NCBI GenBank assembly: GCA_035633255.1
Contig: DASQFD010000070.1
Span: 1 to 7,278 of the forward strand
Reading direction: 5' to 3'
Source of the DNA: DASQFD01 sp035633255
GTDB lineage: Bacteria > Actinomycetota > Actinomycetes > Actinomycetales > Dermatophilaceae
Length of the DNA stretch: 7,278 nucleotides
The number at the start of each line of letters is the position of its first letter. The stretch's first letter is position 1. The translations under genes were made by a program, and so were the position numbers. The notes beneath the pieces were generated by a model. It was not told where the DNA came from and ran no database searches. It saw nothing but the letters and a program-made list of their open reading frames with translations. Below, in pieces: positions 6,771-7,278 of the stretch.

Positions 6771-7143
6771 GGGCCTGGTCACCGGCCCGCCGGATGGGAG
6801 GGTATGCCGCCTCGGCCTGCCTGTTCTCCTAGGCCTGGTGGGTGCCCATGGCCGTGCGGGGTGAGGTGTCTCGCCCCGGGCAGGGCTGGCCGACCCACCT
6901 GCCGGGGCTGCTCGGGCCGGCGCTCGCGGCCCTCGTCGTCACGGCGCTCGCCGGCGGGCGCCCGGGTCTGAGCGACCTGTGGGCGCGGTGCACCCGGTGG
7001 CGGGTGGGGTGGGCACCGTGGCTCGCGGTGGGAGCGGTGCTCGTCCTGCTCGCGGTGCCGCTGGTCGTCGGGCCCGAGGTCTCGAGGCGTGACCTCGTGC
7101 TCGTCAGCGGCGCGCCCGCGGTGGGGCTGCTCACCGTGCCCTA
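6767..7143 (+). pseudogene. Broken CPBP-family (CAAX-type) intramembrane protease gene
   Basis: The frame opens with an ATG at 6767 overlapping the hutI stop (ATGA) and reads 21 codons ending GYAASACLFS. It then meets TAG at 6830-6832 and continues, in the same frame, as AWWVPMAVRGEV, GWPTHLPGLLGPALAALVV and TRWRVGWAPWLAVGAV. This is the usual N-terminal half of actinobacterial CPBP proteases: a first membrane helix with SWxWWxP, a GLLGPALAALVV helix, then the RWRVG segment. The TAG stands where a Trp (TGG) is expected, so one G-to-A change explains it. The reading ends at 7142-7144, where an IS630-family element has inserted, and the catalytic EE and His region (normally further downstream) is absent. 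A restart at ATG 6842 could make a 100-residue fragment, but it would have no active site. The original role is unknown; some family members process prenylated or bacteriocin-type substrates. Confidence 0.75.
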
Positions 7144-7278
7144 GTGGTGTGTCTCGTAAATAGGTAGCCCGTTTGGTCGTATGCTGGGTTCATGACGGCT
7201 GCTGCTGCCCCGTTGTTGGTGTCGAGGGCTCAGCGGGAGGTGCTGGAGCGGGTCGCGCGGTCCTCGACTGCGGCGCAT
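7144..7278 (+). mobile_element. Left end of an IS630-family insertion sequence (partial)
   Basis: The element appears to start immediately after the TA at 7142-7143, the two-base target typical of IS630/Tc1-type insertion. Its outer end begins GTGGTGTGTCTCGTAAATAG and is clearly lower in GC than the sequence to its left. A transposase frame opens 48 bases inside. The right end, the opposite inverted repeat and the second TA lie outside the window, so the boundary is inferred from the change in composition, the end of the protease reading frame and the TA. Confidence 0.65.
7192..7278 (+). CDS. IS630-family transposase, N-terminal fragment (cut by window edge)
   Basis: The 29 visible residues from ATG 7192 include APLLVSRAQREVLERVARSS. 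This resembles the start of actinobacterial IS630-family transposases, whose N-terminal helix-turn-helix region opens with a similar 'QREVLExxARS' helix. Codons such as TTG, GCT and ACT are less GC-biased than in the neighbouring host genes, as expected for a mobile element. No DDE catalytic residue is within the window, so family assignment rests on this short N-terminus and on the TA junction. The protein would act on the element's own terminal repeats. Confidence 0.7.
   Translation, partial: MTAAAAPLLVSRAQREVLERVARSSTAAH

Noticed and set aside
6842..7144. Stand-alone 100-residue membrane protein gene
   Set aside because: Family-like sequence extends in frame upstream past the TAG to the ATG on the hutI stop, and the 3' end is made by the IS630 junction, so this is a fragment of a larger gene.

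Overview
The window is high-GC bacterial DNA with almost every codon ending in G or C and with GTG starts, which points to an actinomycete. An Intrasporangiaceae/Ornithinimicrobiaceae-like host is my guess; I cannot check it. All recognisable genes lie on the + strand.

Layout. Positions 1-139 are compositionally different (lower GC, poor third-position bias) and hold no gene I can name; they may be the tail of another element. Positions 167-2440 encode a large-subunit monofunctional haem catalase (KatE/HPII type) whose 5' end is problematic. Positions 2441-2971 form a 531-base intergenic region that is unusually structured. It holds two terminator-like hairpins, an 82-base nested hairpin with perfect 18-base arms, three 11-base tandem repeats, three 64-base tandem repeats whose differences cluster in a 9-base core, and an operator-like palindrome just before the next gene. 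Positions 2972-6770 carry three tightly overlapping genes: an M20-family allantoate-amidohydrolase-like enzyme, formimidoylglutamate deiminase (hutF) and imidazolonepropionase (hutI). A fourth gene, a CPBP-family membrane protease, begins on the hutI stop codon but is broken by an amber codon and then cut by an IS630-family insertion at a TA dinucleotide. The start of the IS transposase runs off the right edge.

Function. HutI opens imidazolonepropionate to N-formimidoyl-L-glutamate, HutF deiminates that to N-formyl-L-glutamate, and the M20 enzyme most plausibly releases glutamate and formate in place of a classical HutG. The first two enzymes of histidine breakdown (HutH, HutU) are not in the window. 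The catalase looks like a separate transcription unit.

I see no clearly new multi-gene system. The most unusual parts are the structured repeats at 2441-2900, the doubly broken protease gene at the IS630 junction, and the missing start signals of the catalase.
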